Shown in pieces: positions 7,871-19,395 of a DNA stretch of 64,000 nucleotides. The first letter of the stretch is position 1. Every line of letters starts with the position of its first letter. Made by a program: the position numbers and the translations under genes. A model generated the notes under the pieces. The model made no database searches. It had not been told where the DNA came from and saw nothing but the letters and a program-made list of their open reading frames with translations. The stretch spans positions 62,001-126,000 of the forward strand of contig NZ_JANUGZ010000002.1 of NCBI RefSeq assembly GCF_024753205.1. The letters are read 5' to 3'. This DNA comes from Massilia aurea. Lineage in GTDB: Bacteria; Pseudomonadota; Gammaproteobacteria; Burkholderiales; Burkholderiaceae_D.

Positions 7871-10326
7871 GCGGCCGCCTTCTCGAGTTCGCGCACCATG
7901 CGCGCGACGCGGTCGCTCAGTTTCTCGGTGCTGACCTTTTCGCGGAAGCGCTCGACCATCAGCGCGAAGCCGAACGGCGTGGCGCGCTTGACCTCGCGGT
8001 AGGCCACGCGGCGCGCGTGCAATTCGAGCAGCGTGTCGCGCAGGCGCGTCAGTTCCAGCTCCTGCTCCATCACTTCGCGCTCGGCCTGCGTGAGCAGCAG
8101 ATTGCCGGCGTCGTGCTTGCGAAACACCTCGAAGAACAGCGACGACGATGCCTGCAACTGCCGGTTCGATTTCGGCTGGCCAGGATAGCCCTGGAACACG
8201 AGCCCCGCGATGCGCGCCACTTCACGAAAGCGCTGCTGCGACAGCTGCGTGGCATTCAGGCTGTCGATCACGTCTTCGAGCAGGCGCTCGGTATCGAACA
8301 GCGTCACGCCCGCCCCGGTGGACGCGGCGAACATGCCCGCCCAGTCCACCGGCTCGGGCGACATCAGCTCGAAGCCATAGTCGTTGATCGCAATCGAGAA
8401 CGTGATCGGCTGCACGCGCCCGACGCGAAACGCCATCAGCGAGGCCAGTCCCATGTGTACCGAGCGCCCCGCGAACGGGTACACGAACAGGTGATACCCT
8501 TCGCGGCTCTTCATCGATTCGAGCACCAGCGTTTCGCTGGTGGGCAGCGCCGACCAGCGCTGCTGGATCTCGATCAGCGGCGCAATCGCCCGCATCTCGG
8601 GGCCGTCGAACACGCCCGCGTCGGCCAGCCGCAGTTCTTCCAGCGCGGCGTGCGCCAGTTCGTTCGACATCGGCATCTTGGCGCCCTGCCAGCGCGCGAT
8701 GGCGCCGCGCGTGCCAGTGGCGCGCCGCACGAACGCCGTCAGCTCGTGCACGCGCACGAATTCGAGGATGCGCCCGCCGAACAGGAAGCGGTCGCCCGGT
8801 TTGAGGCGCGAGATGAACGATTCTTCGACGCTGCCAATGCGCCCGCCCGACATGTACTTCACCTGGATCGTCGCATCGGACATGATGGTGCCAATGCTCA
8901 TCCGGTGCCGGCGGCCGATGGCGGCATCGGGGACGCGGTACACGCCCTCTTCGTCCGGCAGCACACGGCGGTATTCGGGATACACGGTCAGGCTCTGGCC
9001 GCCGCGCGCGACAAAGTCGAGCGCCCACTGCCATTCTTCCAGCGTCAGGTGCCGGTACGACCAGGCCTGGCGCACCTCCTCATACAGTTCTTCGGAGCGA
9101 AAGCCGCCACCCAGCGCCACCGTCACGATGTGCTGGACCAGCACGTCGAATGGCTTGTTGGGCACGTAGCGCCCCTCGATGCGGCGCGCCGCCACCGCCT
9201 TGCGCGCGCCCGCAGCTTCGAGCAATTCGAGGCTGTTGGTCGGGACCAGCGTCACACGCGAAACGCGCCCCGGCGCGTGGCCGCTGCGGCCCGCGCGTTG
9301 CAAGAGGCGCGCCACGCCCTTGGCGCTGCCGATCTGCAGCACGCGCTCGACCGGCAAAAAATCTACACCCAGATCCAGGCTCGCGGTACAGATGACGGCC
9401 TTGAGGATGCCGCTTTTCAGACCCAGTTCGACCCACTCGCGCACCTCGCGATCGAGCGAACCGTGGTGCAGCGCGATCACGCCGGCCCAGTCGGGCCGCG
9501 CCTCGAGGATGTTCTGGTACCAGATCTCGGACTGCGAGCGGGTGTTGGTAAACACGAGCGTCGCCTCGTGTTTTTCGATCTCGTCGATCACGGGCTGCAG
9601 CATCTGCAGGCCCAGATGGCCACCCCACGGAAAGCGCGATACGTTCTCGGGGATCAGGCTATCGACAACGATCTTCTTGCGCGTGTCGCCCTCGACCAAG
9701 ACGCCCGCATCCGCGCCCAGCAACACCTGGCGCGCCAGGTCAAGGTTGCCCATTGTCGCCGACACGCCCCAGACCAGGAGCTCGGGCCGCCAGCGCCGCA
9801 GCCGCGCCAGCGCCAACTGCACCTGCACGCCGCGCTTGCTGCCCATCAGTTCATGCCACTCGTCGACGATGATCATGTCGAGGTTGCGGAACTGCTCGAG
9901 CGCCGCCGCATTGCTGATCATGAGCGTCAGGCTTTCGGGCGTCGTCACGAGGGTGGCGGGCATGCTGCGCGTCTGGCGCGCCCTTTCGCTGGCTTTCGTG
10001 TCGCCCGTGCGCGCGCCGATGCGCCACTCGGGCATCAGCTCGGCGGCGGAGTCTTCCAGCGCGCGTTGGGTGTCCGCCGCCAGCGCCCGCATTGGCGTAA
10101 TCCACAGGACCCGCAAGCCGGCCTTGTTGCGGCCCGATGCAAGCCCCGCGCGCTGCAGCGCCGCGAACCAGACGGCGAAGGTCTTGCCGGCGCCGGTATT
10201 CGCATGCAGCAGGCCCGATTCGCCCTTGAGCGCCGCTTTCCAGACATTGCGCTGGAACGGGAACACCGTCCAGCCACGCCCGGCGAACCACGCGTCGACC
10301 CGGTCCTTGACTTCGTTGCGACTCAT
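7867..10326 (-). CDS. Ligase-associated DEXH-box DNA helicase, Lhr-core type
   Basis: 819 aa when started at the ATG at 10326 ([14 protein letters not shown]), which overlaps the ligase stop as ATGA; the frame is open a further 138 codons upstream but that is the shadow of the ligase gene. Superfamily 2 motifs are clear: Walker [12 protein letters not shown] (about 45), Walker [12 protein letters not shown] (about 154), [16 protein letters not shown] and the arginine-finger motif [13 protein letters not shown]. The C-terminal half holds the winged-helix and Lhr-specific domains. Lhr-core proteins are 3'-to-5' single-strand translocating helicases; together with the neighbouring exonuclease, ligase and phosphoesterase they form a conserved DNA-repair set. 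Confidence 0.93.
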   Translation of the reverse strand: MSRNEVKDRVDAWFAGRGWTVFPFQRNVWKAALKGESGLLHANTGAGKTFAVWFAALQRAGLASGRNKAGLRVLWITPMRALAADTQRALEDSAAELMPEWRIGARTGDTKASERARQTRSMPATLVTTPESLTLMISNAAALEQFRNLDMIIVDEWHELMGSKRGVQVQLALARLRRWRPELLVWGVSATMGNLDLARQVLLGADAGVLVEGDTRKKIVVDSLIPENVSRFPWGGHLGLQMLQPVIDEIEKHEATLVFTNTRSQSEIWYQNILEARPDWAGVIALHHGSLDREVREWVELGLKSGILKAVICTASLDLGVDFLPVERVLQIGSAKGVARLLQRAGRSGHAPGRVSRVTLVPTNSLELLEAAGARKAVAARRIEGRYVPNKPFDVLVQHIVTVALGGGFRSEELYEEVRQAWSYRHLTLEEWQWALDFVARGGQSLTVYPEYRRVLPDEEGVYRVPDAAIGRRHRMSIGTIMSDATIQVKYMSGGRIGSVEESFISRLKPGDRFLFGGRILEFVRVHELTAFVRRATGTRGAIARWQGAKMPMSNELAHAALEELRLADAGVFDGPEMRAIAPLIEIQQRWSALPTSETLVLESMKSREGYHLFVYPFAGRSVHMGLASLMAFRVGRVQPITFSIAINDYGFELMSPEPVDWAGMFAASTGAGVTLFDTERLLEDVIDSLNATQLSQQRFREVARIAGLVFQGYPGQPKSNRQLQASSSLFFEVFRKHDAGNLLLTQAEREVMEQELELTRLRDTLLELHARRVAYREVKRATPFGFALMVERFREKVSTEKLSDRVARMVRELEKAAA

Positions 10327-11957
10327 GCGGTGGCCGCCTCCAGCAAACCCTTGAGCGTGTCGAGCGTGTCGGCTTCCTCGACGGGTTTGTCGGTGCGCCG
10401 GCGCAGGATGCGGGGAAAGCGCACCGCGATGCCGGCCTTGTGCCGCGGCGAGAGCGCGATGCCCTCGAAGCCGATCTCGAACACCATCGTCGGCTTCACC
10501 GACCGTACCGGCCCGAATTTCTCGATCGTCGTGCGCCGGATGACATTGTCGACCTGCCCGATCTCGGCATCGGTCAGGCCCGAATACGCTTTCGCGAACG
10601 GCACCAGCTTGCGCTCCTCGCCCTCTCCGTCCCACACGGCGAACGTGTAGTCGGTGTACAGCGACGCGCGCCGCCCGCTGCCTGGCTGCGCATACAGCAG
10701 CACCGCATCGATGGCGTACGGATCGATTTTCCACTTCCACCAGGTGCCGACATCCTTCGTGCGTCCGACGCCATACTGCGCCGTGCGCGCCTTGAGCATC
10801 ATGCCCTCGACGCTGCGCGCACGCGAGCCGGCGCGCAGCTCGGCCAGCGCTTCCCAGCTCTCTGCCTCCACCACCGGCGACAGCCGCAACTGGCGCCCAT
10901 CGAGCTTGGCCACTTCGACTTCCAGCAGCGCGCGCCGCTCGTGCTGCGGCAAGCCGCGCAGGTCGACACCATCCAGTTCGAGCAGGTCATAACAGCACAG
11001 CACCGCAGGCAGTTCGGCCAGCAGCTTGGCGGACAAGGTCTTGCGGCCGATGCGTTTTTGCAGATCGGCGAACGGCGACGGCATTGCCGCATCGGGCTGC
11101 CAGATCAGCACTTCGCCATCGAGCACCATGCCGTCCGGCAGACGCGCTGCCGCCAGTTCAGGGAACCGCTCGGTGATCAGATCTTCGCCGCGCGACCACA
11201 GGAAACTCTGGCCGTCGCGCCGCACGAGTTGCGCGCGGATGCCGTCGTACTTCCATTCGACAATCCAGTCGGCTGGCTCGCCCAGAGTCGCCGGTTCGGC
11301 GGCCAGTTGATGCGACAGGAAGAACGGGTACGGCTGGCCGCCGCGCAGCTTGTGTTCTTCGGCCGACTGCTCGGCGATCAGCTGCAGGAAGCCGGCCGCC
11401 GTCGGTTTCACGCGGCCATCGGTCCAGCCCATCAGGCGCTGGGCAATGAGTTTGCTGTCCACTGCCGCAATCGCCGCCAGCGCACGCGTGACGAGCAAGC
11501 GCGAGACGCCCACGCGGAAACCGCCGCCAATCAGTTTGACGAGCAGGAAGCGCTCGCGCCAGTCGAGCTCATTCCAGTAGCCGAACAACGCTTCGCGAAT
11601 GCGGCCCGGATCGGCGCCGCGCAACGGGCCGATGCGCTCTTCCATCCACTCGGCCAGGCCAACGTCGGAGCGTTCGGTCGGTGGTGGCAGGATGTGCGCG
11701 ATGGTTTCGGCGAAGTCGCCTACGGCCGCATACGACTCGTCGAACAGCCACTCGTCCAGCACGGCGTACTCGATGGCGTACTGGCGCAGCAGTTTGGTCG
11801 GCACCGCCTGGCGCGGTTTGCCGCCGGCCAGAAAGTACACGGCCCACGCGGCATTCTCGGGCGCGGCATTGGAAAAATACGCCTGCAGTGCTTCGAGCTT
11901 GCGGGTGGTCGATGTGGTTTCATCGAGATCGGCGTACAGGCGGGCGAATTCACGCAT
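10323..11957 (-). CDS. ATP-dependent DNA ligase (repair-cluster type)
   Basis: 544 aa. Nucleotidyltransferase motifs run in order: motif [11 protein letters not shown] with the AMP-accepting Lys near 236, [15 protein letters not shown], and WWKWKIDP. An N-terminal DNA-binding domain (about 1-200) and C-terminal OB-fold complete the LigB-type layout; it is not the NAD-dependent LigA used in replication. The start at 11957 ([11 protein letters not shown]) has AGGAG 6 nt upstream and lies 8 bp inside the end of the exonuclease gene; the downstream helicase overlaps by ATGA. It seals nicks in duplex DNA with ATP as part of the recQ-exo-lig-lhr-pdeM repair operon. Confidence 0.93.
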   Translation of the reverse strand: MREFARLYADLDETTSTTRKLEALQAYFSNAAPENAAWAVYFLAGGKPRQAVPTKLLRQYAIEYAVLDEWLFDESYAAVGDFAETIAHILPPPTERSDVGLAEWMEERIGPLRGADPGRIREALFGYWNELDWRERFLLVKLIGGGFRVGVSRLLVTRALAAIAAVDSKLIAQRLMGWTDGRVKPTAAGFLQLIAEQSAEEHKLRGGQPYPFFLSHQLAAEPATLGEPADWIVEWKYDGIRAQLVRRDGQSFLWSRGEDLITERFPELAAARLPDGMVLDGEVLIWQPDAAMPSPFADLQKRIGRKTLSAKLLAELPAVLCCYDLLELDGVDLRGLPQHERRALLEVEVAKLDGRQLRLSPVVEAESWEALAELRAGSRARSVEGMMLKARTAQYGVGRTKDVGTWWKWKIDPYAIDAVLLYAQPGSGRRASLYTDYTFAVWDGEGEERKLVPFAKAYSGLTDAEIGQVDNVIRRTTIEKFGPVRSVKPTMVFEIGFEGIALSPRHKAGIAVRFPRILRRRTDKPVEEADTLDTLKGLLEAATA

Positions 11958-13032
11958 CGGCGGCTCCTGCTGTCTTCTCTGGCGCCACCGTTTCTTCGGG
12001 CGCAGCCGATTCCTTTGGTGCACCATCCGATGCGGCCTCGCCTGCCTCCTCGTCGCCGTATTCAGTCTCGAAGCCCGACGCCTCCAGCCCGTTCTGGTTC
12101 AACCAGCGCACAAGCGTGGGAATCGAGCCGTGCGTGACGATCACGCGCTCGGCCTCCGTGGCCTTGATGGCGCTCATCAGCCCTGGCCAGTCGGCGTGAT
12201 CGGACAGCACGAAGCCGCGATCGACGCCGCGCCGGCGCCGCGCGCCGCGCAGCAGCATCCAGCCGCTGGCGAAGGCATCGCTGTAATCGCCGAAGCGCTT
12301 CATCCAAGTGGAGCCACTGGCCGATGGTGGCGCGATCACCATCGCGCGCCGCAGCAGTGCCTTCTCGACCTCAGTGACGAGCACGGTCGGTGGAATGTCG
12401 ACACCTTCAGCGCGGTACGCCCGGTTAAGCGGCTCGACCGAACCGTGGCAGACGATCGTGCCAATGCTCGCGTCGAGCCCCGCCAGGATGCGCTGCGCCT
12501 TGCCGAACGAGTACGCGAACACGACGCTGCAGCGGCCCTCGTCGGCATTCTTGCGCCACCAGGCGTTGATCTCTGCCATCAGCTCGGCCTCGGGCTGCCA
12601 GCGATAGATCGGCAGGCCAAAGGTCGATTCGGTGATGAACGTGTCGCAGCGCACCGGTTCGAACGGTGCGCAGGTTTTGTCGGGCTCAACCTTGTAGTCG
12701 CCCGATGCGACCCAGACTTCGCCGCCGCATTCCATGCGCACCTGCGCCGAGCCCAGCACGTGGCCCGCCGGATGCAGCGAAATCTTCACGCCGTTGTGCG
12801 TGACCGACTGGCCATACTCCATCGCATCGACCGTGATGTCGCCCAGGCGCGACTTGAGTACGCCGATACCGGGCGCCGCGGCCAGGTAGTGGCCGTGACC
12901 GACGCGCGCATGGTCGCCGTGCGCGTGCGTGATCACGGCGCGCGGCACCGGGCGCCATGGATCGATATAGAAATCACCCGGTACGCAGTACAGGCCCTCC
13001 TTGCGGACAACGACCATGTCTCCCATTTCCAT
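11950..13032 (-). CDS. Ligase-associated DNA exonuclease, metallo-beta-lactamase/beta-CASP fold
   Basis: 360 aa. The metallo-beta-lactamase signature THAHGDHARVGHG (HxHxDH, about 32-38) is followed by HPAGHVLGSAQ, SGDYKVEPD and the beta-CASP region with VIVTHG near the end. Proteins of this kind adjacent to LigB ligases are putative DNA exonucleases of the SNM1/Artemis-like group. The last ~40 residues are an acidic, Ala/Glu-rich tail. Three in-frame ATGs lie at 13032, 13026 and 13017; the last has GGGAG close in front and may be the true start (MVVVRKEGLYCV). It begins 2 bp after the recQ stop, and its end overlaps the ligase start. Confidence 0.9.
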   Translation of the reverse strand: MEMGDMVVVRKEGLYCVPGDFYIDPWRPVPRAVITHAHGDHARVGHGHYLAAAPGIGVLKSRLGDITVDAMEYGQSVTHNGVKISLHPAGHVLGSAQVRMECGGEVWVASGDYKVEPDKTCAPFEPVRCDTFITESTFGLPIYRWQPEAELMAEINAWWRKNADEGRCSVVFAYSFGKAQRILAGLDASIGTIVCHGSVEPLNRAYRAEGVDIPPTVLVTEVEKALLRRAMVIAPPSASGSTWMKRFGDYSDAFASGWMLLRGARRRRGVDRGFVLSDHADWPGLMSAIKATEAERVIVTHGSIPTLVRWLNQNGLEASGFETEYGDEEAGEAASDGAPKESAAPEETVAPEKTAGAADA

Positions 13033-13034
13033 CC

Positions 13035-14741
<1,707 letters not shown>

Positions 14742-14976
14742 GGTGATATCGACTGTAGGTTGACCGCCCCGCCTCGACTATAGGACGCCACCTACTTTGG
14801 GCGTAGGAGCGCCACCTTCTGAAAATATTGTCGATTAGATCTCAATTGTGCGACACAAATTCTCAAGAAGGTTTAGTCCTACAGCACGACGGAGTATTTA
14901 CCGATGCCCAGGGCGCAATTGGCGACTTAAGATGTGATCCACATTCACAGTACTGTCACCACCCAGGAGATTCACC
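14742..14976. promoter_or_regulatory. Divergent promoter region, recQ operon / small membrane protein gene
   Basis: About 235 bp without a gene between divergent transcription units, with an AT-rich centre (14820-14860). The words CCTAC (14791-14795), GTAGGA (14803-14808) and TCCTAC (14877-14882) occur here, the same words as upstream of the FNR-like gene. No promoter could be assigned with certainty. Confidence 0.35.
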
Positions 14977-15093
14977 ATGCGCCGCCACCCAATGACCTGG
15001 ACTGCTGTCCATCTGGCCCTCGCCAGCGCTGCCACCTGGTTCTTGCTGGAGTCGGGCGCCATCGCCTCGACGGTACTGTTCTCGCTGCACTAA
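14977..15093 (+). CDS. Predicted 38-residue membrane protein
   Basis: A short reading frame encoding MRRHPMTWTAVHLALASA... and ending VLFSLH, preceded by CAGGAGA with 6 nt to the ATG, the best Shine-Dalgarno sequence in this region. A short basic N-terminus (RRH) precedes a single hydrophobic stretch (about residues 7-25) followed by a second weakly hydrophobic end, the layout of a small inner-membrane protein with N-terminus inside. It is followed within 5 bp by a strong hairpin. I do not recognise the family. Support comes from ribosome site, composition and position, not homology. Confidence 0.55.
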   Translation: MRRHPMTWTAVHLALASAATWFLLESGAIASTVLFSLH

Positions 15094-15097
15094 ATAA

Positions 15098-15131
15098 AAA
15101 AACGCCATCTTCCACTGGGAAGACGGCGTTC
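15098..15131 (-). terminator. Bidirectional terminator, ahpF / small membrane protein gene
   Basis: A 13-bp stem with one mismatch (15101-15113 with 15118-15130, loop ACTG). On the minus strand it is followed by TTTTTTTATTTA, ideal for the ahpC-ahpF transcript; on the plus strand it closes the small gene at 15093. Confidence 0.85.
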
Positions 15132-15204
15132 ATTGTCATTGCGAGCAAGCCTTTCGGCTCGCTCCAACTTTTTTGCAGGGCAGGCCTCTCGGCCCGCCCT
15201 CACA

Positions 15205-16779
15205 TCATGCAGCTTTCTGTTCGTCCTCTTCCAGTTCCACCGGCTGGCGGATCAGGTAATCAAACGCTGCCAGCGATGCTTTCGCACCCTCACCCACTGC
15301 AATCACGATCTGCTTGAACGGCACCGTAGTCACGTCGCCAGCGGCAAACACGCCTGGCATCGAGGTGTGGCCACGGGCATCGACTTCGATTTCGCCGTGC
15401 GCCGACAGATCGATCGAACCCTTCAGGAATTCCGAGTTCGGGATCAGGCCGATCTGCACGAACACGCCTTCCAGATCGATGCGGTGGATCGCGCCGGTGT
15501 TGCGATCCTTGTAGCTCAGGCCATTGACGATCTTGCCGTCACCGTGGATCTCGGTGGTCTGCGCCGACTTGATCACTTTCACGTTCGGCAGCGAGGTCAG
15601 CTTGCGCTGCAGGACCGCATCAGCGCGCAATTCATTACCGAATTCGATCAGCGTGACTTCCTTGACCAGACCAGCCAGGTCGATCGCCGCTTCCACGCCC
15701 GAGTTACCGCCACCGATCACCGACACGCGCTTGCCCTTGAACAGCGGACCGTCGCAGTGCGGGCAGTACGCCACGCCGTGGTTCTTGTACTCTTTTTCGC
15801 CCGGCACATTGATCTCGCGCCAGCGGGCGCCCGTCGCAATGATCACCGACTTCGATTTCAACACCGCACCGCTCTCGGTGTGCACTTCGATCAGGCTGCC
15901 GCCCACCACTTTGCTGGCGCGCTGCGTGTTCATGATGTCGACGTCGTAATCCTTGACGTGCTCTTCCAGCGCGACGGCGAATTTCGGGCCATCGGTCGCC
16001 TTCAGCGACACGTAGTTCTCGATCGCCAGCGTATCGAGCACCTGGCCGCCGAAACGGTCGGCCAGCACGCCGGTACGGATGCCTTTACGGGCGGCATAGA
16101 TTGCCGCAGCCGCGCCGGCAGGGCCACCGCCAACGATCAGCACATCAAACGCTTCTTTCTCGCTCAGTGCCGCGGCTTTTTTCGCGCCGCCGCTCACGTC
16201 GATCTTCGAGAGGATCTCTTCGACGCTGGTGCGGCCCTGGCCGAAATGCTGGCCATTCAGGAACATCATCGGCACGGCAAGGATCTGCTTGCTCTCAACT
16301 TCCTGCTTGAAGACACCGCCATCGATCGTCACGACCTTGATGCGCGGGTTAATCACCGACATCGTGTTCAGTGCCTGCACGACTTCCGGGCAGTTGTGGC
16401 ACGACAGCGAGATGTAGGTTTCAAAGACATAGTCACCATCCAGGGCAGCGATCTGGTCGATGACCGCCTGCTCCAGCTTGATGGTGTGGCCGCCCACGTG
16501 CAGCAGTGCCAGCACGAGGGAGGTAAATTCATGGCCCAGCGGGATGCCGGCGAAACGCACGCCGATATCGGTGCCGACGCGGTTGATCGCGAACGACGGG
16601 GTGCGCTCATTGGCTTCCTGGCGCACGGTGATCTTGTTGCTCAGCTCTGCGATTTCACGCAGCAGCTCGTCCATTTCGCGCGCTTTCGGCGAATCATCCA
16701 AGGATGCAACCAGCTCGATCGGCTGCACCACTTTTTCCAGATAGGCTTGCAACTGTTTCTTGAGGGTCGCGTCAAGCAT
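15205..16779 (-). CDS. ahpF: Alkyl hydroperoxide reductase subunit F
   Basis: 524 aa flavoprotein disulfide reductase. The N-terminal double-thioredoxin-like domain carries the CHNC redox pair (about 125-128). FAD binding is shown by [14 protein letters not shown] (about 215), the catalytic CPHC pair lies near 337-340, NAD(P)H binding at [14 protein letters not shown], and the C-terminal FAD motif reads [13 protein letters not shown]. AhpF passes electrons from NADH through FAD and the two disulfides to AhpC, which reduces hydrogen peroxide and organic peroxides in the cytosol. It lies 100 bp downstream of ahpC with a hairpin between. Length and motifs match the family fully. Confidence 0.97.
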   Translation of the reverse strand: MLDATLKKQLQAYLEKVVQPIELVASLDDSPKAREMDELLREIAELSNKITVRQEANERTPSFAINRVGTDIGVRFAGIPLGHEFTSLVLALLHVGGHTIKLEQAVIDQIAALDGDYVFETYISLSCHNCPEVVQALNTMSVINPRIKVVTIDGGVFKQEVESKQILAVPMMFLNGQHFGQGRTSVEEILSKIDVSGGAKKAAALSEKEAFDVLIVGGGPAGAAAAIYAARKGIRTGVLADRFGGQVLDTLAIENYVSLKATDGPKFAVALEEHVKDYDVDIMNTQRASKVVGGSLIEVHTESGAVLKSKSVIIATGARWREINVPGEKEYKNHGVAYCPHCDGPLFKGKRVSVIGGGNSGVEAAIDLAGLVKEVTLIEFGNELRADAVLQRKLTSLPNVKVIKSAQTTEIHGDGKIVNGLSYKDRNTGAIHRIDLEGVFVQIGLIPNSEFLKGSIDLSAHGEIEVDARGHTSMPGVFAAGDVTTVPFKQIVIAVGEGAKASLAAFDYLIRQPVELEEDEQKAA

Positions 16780-16829
16780 GATGGTTTCCTTAAACTCTTT
16801 GAATCAATAAATGGAGGGCGGTAAAAGCA

Positions 16830-16851
16830 CCGGGCCGCCGCAGCGGCCCGG
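16830..16851 (-). terminator. ahpC-ahpF intercistronic hairpin (attenuating terminator candidate)
   Basis: A perfect 9-bp GC stem (16830-16838 with 16843-16851) with a 4-nt loop lies between ahpC and ahpF; on the minus strand it runs into TGCTTTTACC. A partial terminator or an mRNA-stabilising hairpin would yield more AhpC than AhpF, as the peroxidase cycle needs. Confidence 0.6.
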
Positions 16852-16879
16852 TCAGGGGGCTACCAGACTACCGCGTTAC

Positions 16880-17443
16880 TTAGATCTTGCCGACCAGGTC
16901 CAGCGATGGGGTCAGGGTCTCAGCGCCTTCGGTCCACTTGGCTGGGCAGACTTCGCCTGGGTGAGCAGCGACGTACTGGGCAGCTTTGACTTTGCGCATC
17001 AGTTCCGATGCATCGCGGCCGATGCCGTTGTCATGCACTTCCATGACCTTGATCTGACCTTCTGGATTGATGACGAAGGTACCGCGCAGTGCCATGCCTT
17101 CTTCTTCGATCATGACTTCAAAGTTGCGCGACAGGGTGCCGGTCGGGTCGCCGATCAGCGGGTAGTTCACTTTCTTGATCGCGTCCGAGGTGTCGTGCCA
17201 TGCCTTGTGAGCGAAATGGCTGTCGGTCGAGACGCCGTACACGTTCACGCCCAGCTTTTCGAATTCAGGCTGGAACGAGGCCAGATCTTCCAGTTCAGTT
17301 GGGCAGACGAAGGTGAAGTCGGCCGGGTAGAACATCACCACCGACCAGGTACCCTTGAAGTTTTCTTCGGTCAGGTCGATGAATTTGCCATTCGCGTAGG
17401 CGGTGGCTTTGAACGGCTTGATCTGGGTGTTGATAAGGGACAT
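16880..17443 (-). CDS. ahpC: Alkyl hydroperoxide reductase subunit C, 2-Cys peroxiredoxin
   Basis: 187 aa. Typical 2-Cys AhpC with the peroxidatic Cys47 in [17 protein letters not shown] and the resolving Cys166 in [10 protein letters not shown]. The conserved Thr of PxxxTxxC and the Arg in MALRGTFVI complete the active site. It reduces peroxides in the cytosol and is recharged by AhpF, encoded downstream. The start has AGGAG in front (CAGGAGCTTAC before ATG). Upstream sequence contains an OxyR-like array and a -10 hexamer. Confidence 0.97.
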   Translation of the reverse strand: MSLINTQIKPFKATAYANGKFIDLTEENFKGTWSVVMFYPADFTFVCPTELEDLASFQPEFEKLGVNVYGVSTDSHFAHKAWHDTSDAIKKVNYPLIGDPTGTLSRNFEVMIEEEGMALRGTFVINPEGQIKVMEVHDNGIGRDASELMRKVKAAQYVAAHPGEVCPAKWTEGAETLTPSLDLVGKI

Positions 17444-17483
17444 GTAAGCTCCTGTTTTGTGGTTGATGAAACGTATGACAAGC

Positions 17484-17549
17484 AGTGTACCGCTCAGCTC
17501 GTCTTTTGGGAAATTGATTGATTGGATACTGTTGATTGATTTTGACTAT
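17484..17549 (-). promoter_or_regulatory. ahpC promoter with OxyR-like quarter-site array
   Basis: On the minus strand, ATAG-N7-CAAT-N7-ATCC-N7-CAAT (plus coordinates 17513-17549) keeps the exact 11-bp periodicity of an OxyR tetramer site, though only the first quarter matches consensus well. It sits directly upstream of the -35 position belonging to a TACACT -10 (17484-17489), the place from which OxyR activates. The poor -35 fits an activator-dependent promoter. Confidence 0.45.
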
Positions 17550-17590
17550 GATGCAGACGGCAGCATGCCGGTTGGCCCACGGCTATGCCG

Positions 17591-18793
17591 TCAGGCACAA
17601 ACCGGCACGGCGGTGCACGGCAGCATCAGGCTGAATGTCGAGCCTTCACCGGGGCTGCTCGTGACCCGCAGCTCGCCGCTGTGCGAGATCGCCAGCTGGC
17701 GCGAAATATACAGGCCCAGCCCCAGGCCCTTCGGCTCGCCATTGCGGGCGCCCCGCTCGTACGGCTCGAAGATGCGCTCGAGGTCGCCCGGTGCGATGCC
17801 CTTGCCGCCGTCGCGCACGTCGATGCGCACGCACTCCCCCATCTGCTCGACACTCACCTGCACCGGCTGGCCGCCGCCGTAGCGCAGCGCATTGGTCAGC
17901 AGGTTGACGATTACCTGCTCGACGCGGAACTCGTCCCAGCAGCCACTCACGGGATCGTGCGGCTGCAAGGTCAGCGAACTGCCCGTCGTGGCCGCCTGCA
18001 GCGACAGATCGCTGACGATCCGTTCCAGCAAACTCATCAACTGCACCTGCGTCGGGCGGATCGACAGCTTGCCGCTGCGCATGCGCGACACATCCAGCAT
18101 GTCGTCAATCAGACGGATCATCGACTTGATCTGGCGCTCGTCGCGCTGGACCATCGCTTCCATCTGCTGCGGCGCGAACGCGGCCGCATTACCACGCTTG
18201 ATCTGCAGGCTGCGCATCTGGGTTTCCAGGAACAGCGTATTGAGCGGCGTGCGCAGCTCATGGGCGACGAGCGACATGAATTCGTCGCGCATCTTGAGCG
18301 AGCGCTGCAGCTCCTGCTGGGTCTGGTTCAGCTCGCGCAGCAGCGTTTCCTGTTCCTGCCGGCTGCGCTCGAGCGCCAGCATCTGGCGCCGCGTTTCACG
18401 GCGTTGCTGGTCGAGCGCGACGAACACGGCGACCTTGCTGCGCACCGCGCCCGGATCGATCGGTTTATAGAGAAAATCGACCGCGCCGTTTTCATAGCCC
18501 TTGAAGGCGTAGTCGAGCTCGCGCCCGGCCGCCGAAACAAAGACGATCGGGATATGGCGCGTGCGCGACGTCGAGCGCATCACTTCGGCCAGTTCAAAGC
18601 CGTTCATGCCCGGCATCTGCACGTCGAGGATGGCCAGCGCGAATTCGTGCTCGAGCAGCAAGGCCAGCGCAGCGTCGCCGGAATTGGCCTGGTGAATCAC
18701 GCGCTGGTCGTGGCGCAGCAGCGCCTCGAGGGCCTGCAGGTTCTCGGGCAAGTCGTCGACGATCAGGATTTTGCTTAATTCATGGGCGCTCAT
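17591..18793 (-). CDS. Receiver-histidine kinase (REC-HisKA-HATPase)
   Basis: 400 aa with no membrane segment. N-terminal receiver (1-125) with D13-D14, phospho-acceptor Asp57 (LAILDVQMPGMNG) and YKPIDP. A coiled-coil linker rich in Gln/Glu/Arg (about 128-165) leads to HisKA with [11 protein letters not shown] (phospho-His near 176), then HATPase with NLLTNALRYGG, VRDGGKGIAP and GLGLGLYISRQLA. This layout suits a kinase whose activity is set by phosphorylation of its own receiver from another kinase. It is the last of four genes (hybrid kinase-CheR-CheB-this); its ATG overlaps the cheB stop. The output regulator is not in the operon. Confidence 0.93.
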   Translation of the reverse strand: MSAHELSKILIVDDLPENLQALEALLRHDQRVIHQANSGDAALALLLEHEFALAILDVQMPGMNGFELAEVMRSTSRTRHIPIVFVSAAGRELDYAFKGYENGAVDFLYKPIDPGAVRSKVAVFVALDQQRRETRRQMLALERSRQEQETLLRELNQTQQELQRSLKMRDEFMSLVAHELRTPLNTLFLETQMRSLQIKRGNAAAFAPQQMEAMVQRDERQIKSMIRLIDDMLDVSRMRSGKLSIRPTQVQLMSLLERIVSDLSLQAATTGSSLTLQPHDPVSGCWDEFRVEQVIVNLLTNALRYGGGQPVQVSVEQMGECVRIDVRDGGKGIAPGDLERIFEPYERGARNGEPKGLGLGLYISRQLAISHSGELRVTSSPGEGSTFSLMLPCTAVPVCA

Positions 18794-19395
18794 GGGGTCT
18801 CCAACAGGGGCAGCGCGGCGCGAATATCGGCCAGCGGCAACACCAGGTGTGGTGCGCAGCGCCGGATGGCTTCTCTCGGCATCGTACTGGCGTGCGCTTC
18901 TTCAGGATCCTGGACAATGGTCAGCCCGCCGTGTTCGCGGATACTGCACATCCCTTCGGCGCCATCAAAGTTGGCGCCGGTCAATAGTATACCTGTCATT
19001 GCCGGCCCATACACGCTGGCGGTCGATTCCATCAGGACATCGATCGACGGCCGGGCGTACTGGACAGGCGCTTCGCAGCTGAGCGAAAAACTGCGGTCCT
19101 GCTCGATCGACAGATGGTACCCCGAGCCGGCGAAATACACGACGCCCGGTTCGATCGGGGCCTTGTCGCGTGCTTCGCGCACCGGGAGCATCACGCGCGC
19201 ATCGAACAGTTCGGCCAGCCGGCTTTCACGGTCGCCCGGCACATGCAGGATGCAGACCACGGCTGGCGTATAGCCTGGCTGCAGCGACGGCAGCAAGCTC
19301 AGCAGCGCATCCACGCCGCCGGCCGAGCCGCCAATCAACACCAGCTCGATGTGCCGCTTGCCCAGTGCCGCCGCCACCTGTTCGTTCAGGTTCAT
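18790..19395 (-). CDS. CheB-type protein-glutamate methylesterase without receiver domain
   Basis: 201 aa from the ATG at 19395, which overlaps the cheR stop (ATGA). It contains only the CheB catalytic domain: nucleophile Ser in VLIGGSAGGVDAL, His in CILHVPGDRESR and Asp in LTGANFDGAEGM form the triad. Canonical CheB has an N-terminal receiver that gates activity; that part is missing here, so control must come from a partner, possibly the receivers of the neighbouring kinases. CheB removes methyl groups from (or deamidates) receptor glutamates. No chemoreceptor lies in the operon. Confidence 0.9.
   Translation of the reverse strand: MNLNEQVAAALGKRHIELVLIGGSAGGVDALLSLLPSLQPGYTPAVVCILHVPGDRESRLAELFDARVMLPVREARDKAPIEPGVVYFAGSGYHLSIEQDRSFSLSCEAPVQYARPSIDVLMESTASVYGPAMTGILLTGANFDGAEGMCSIREHGGLTIVQDPEEAHASTMPREAIRRCAPHLVLPLADIRAALPLLETP

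Noticed and set aside
7315-10650. A 1111-codon open frame on the plus strand across pdeM and lhr
   Set aside because: Shadow frame caused by high-GC third positions; composition is unnatural and the opposite strand carries clear helicase and phosphoesterase motifs.
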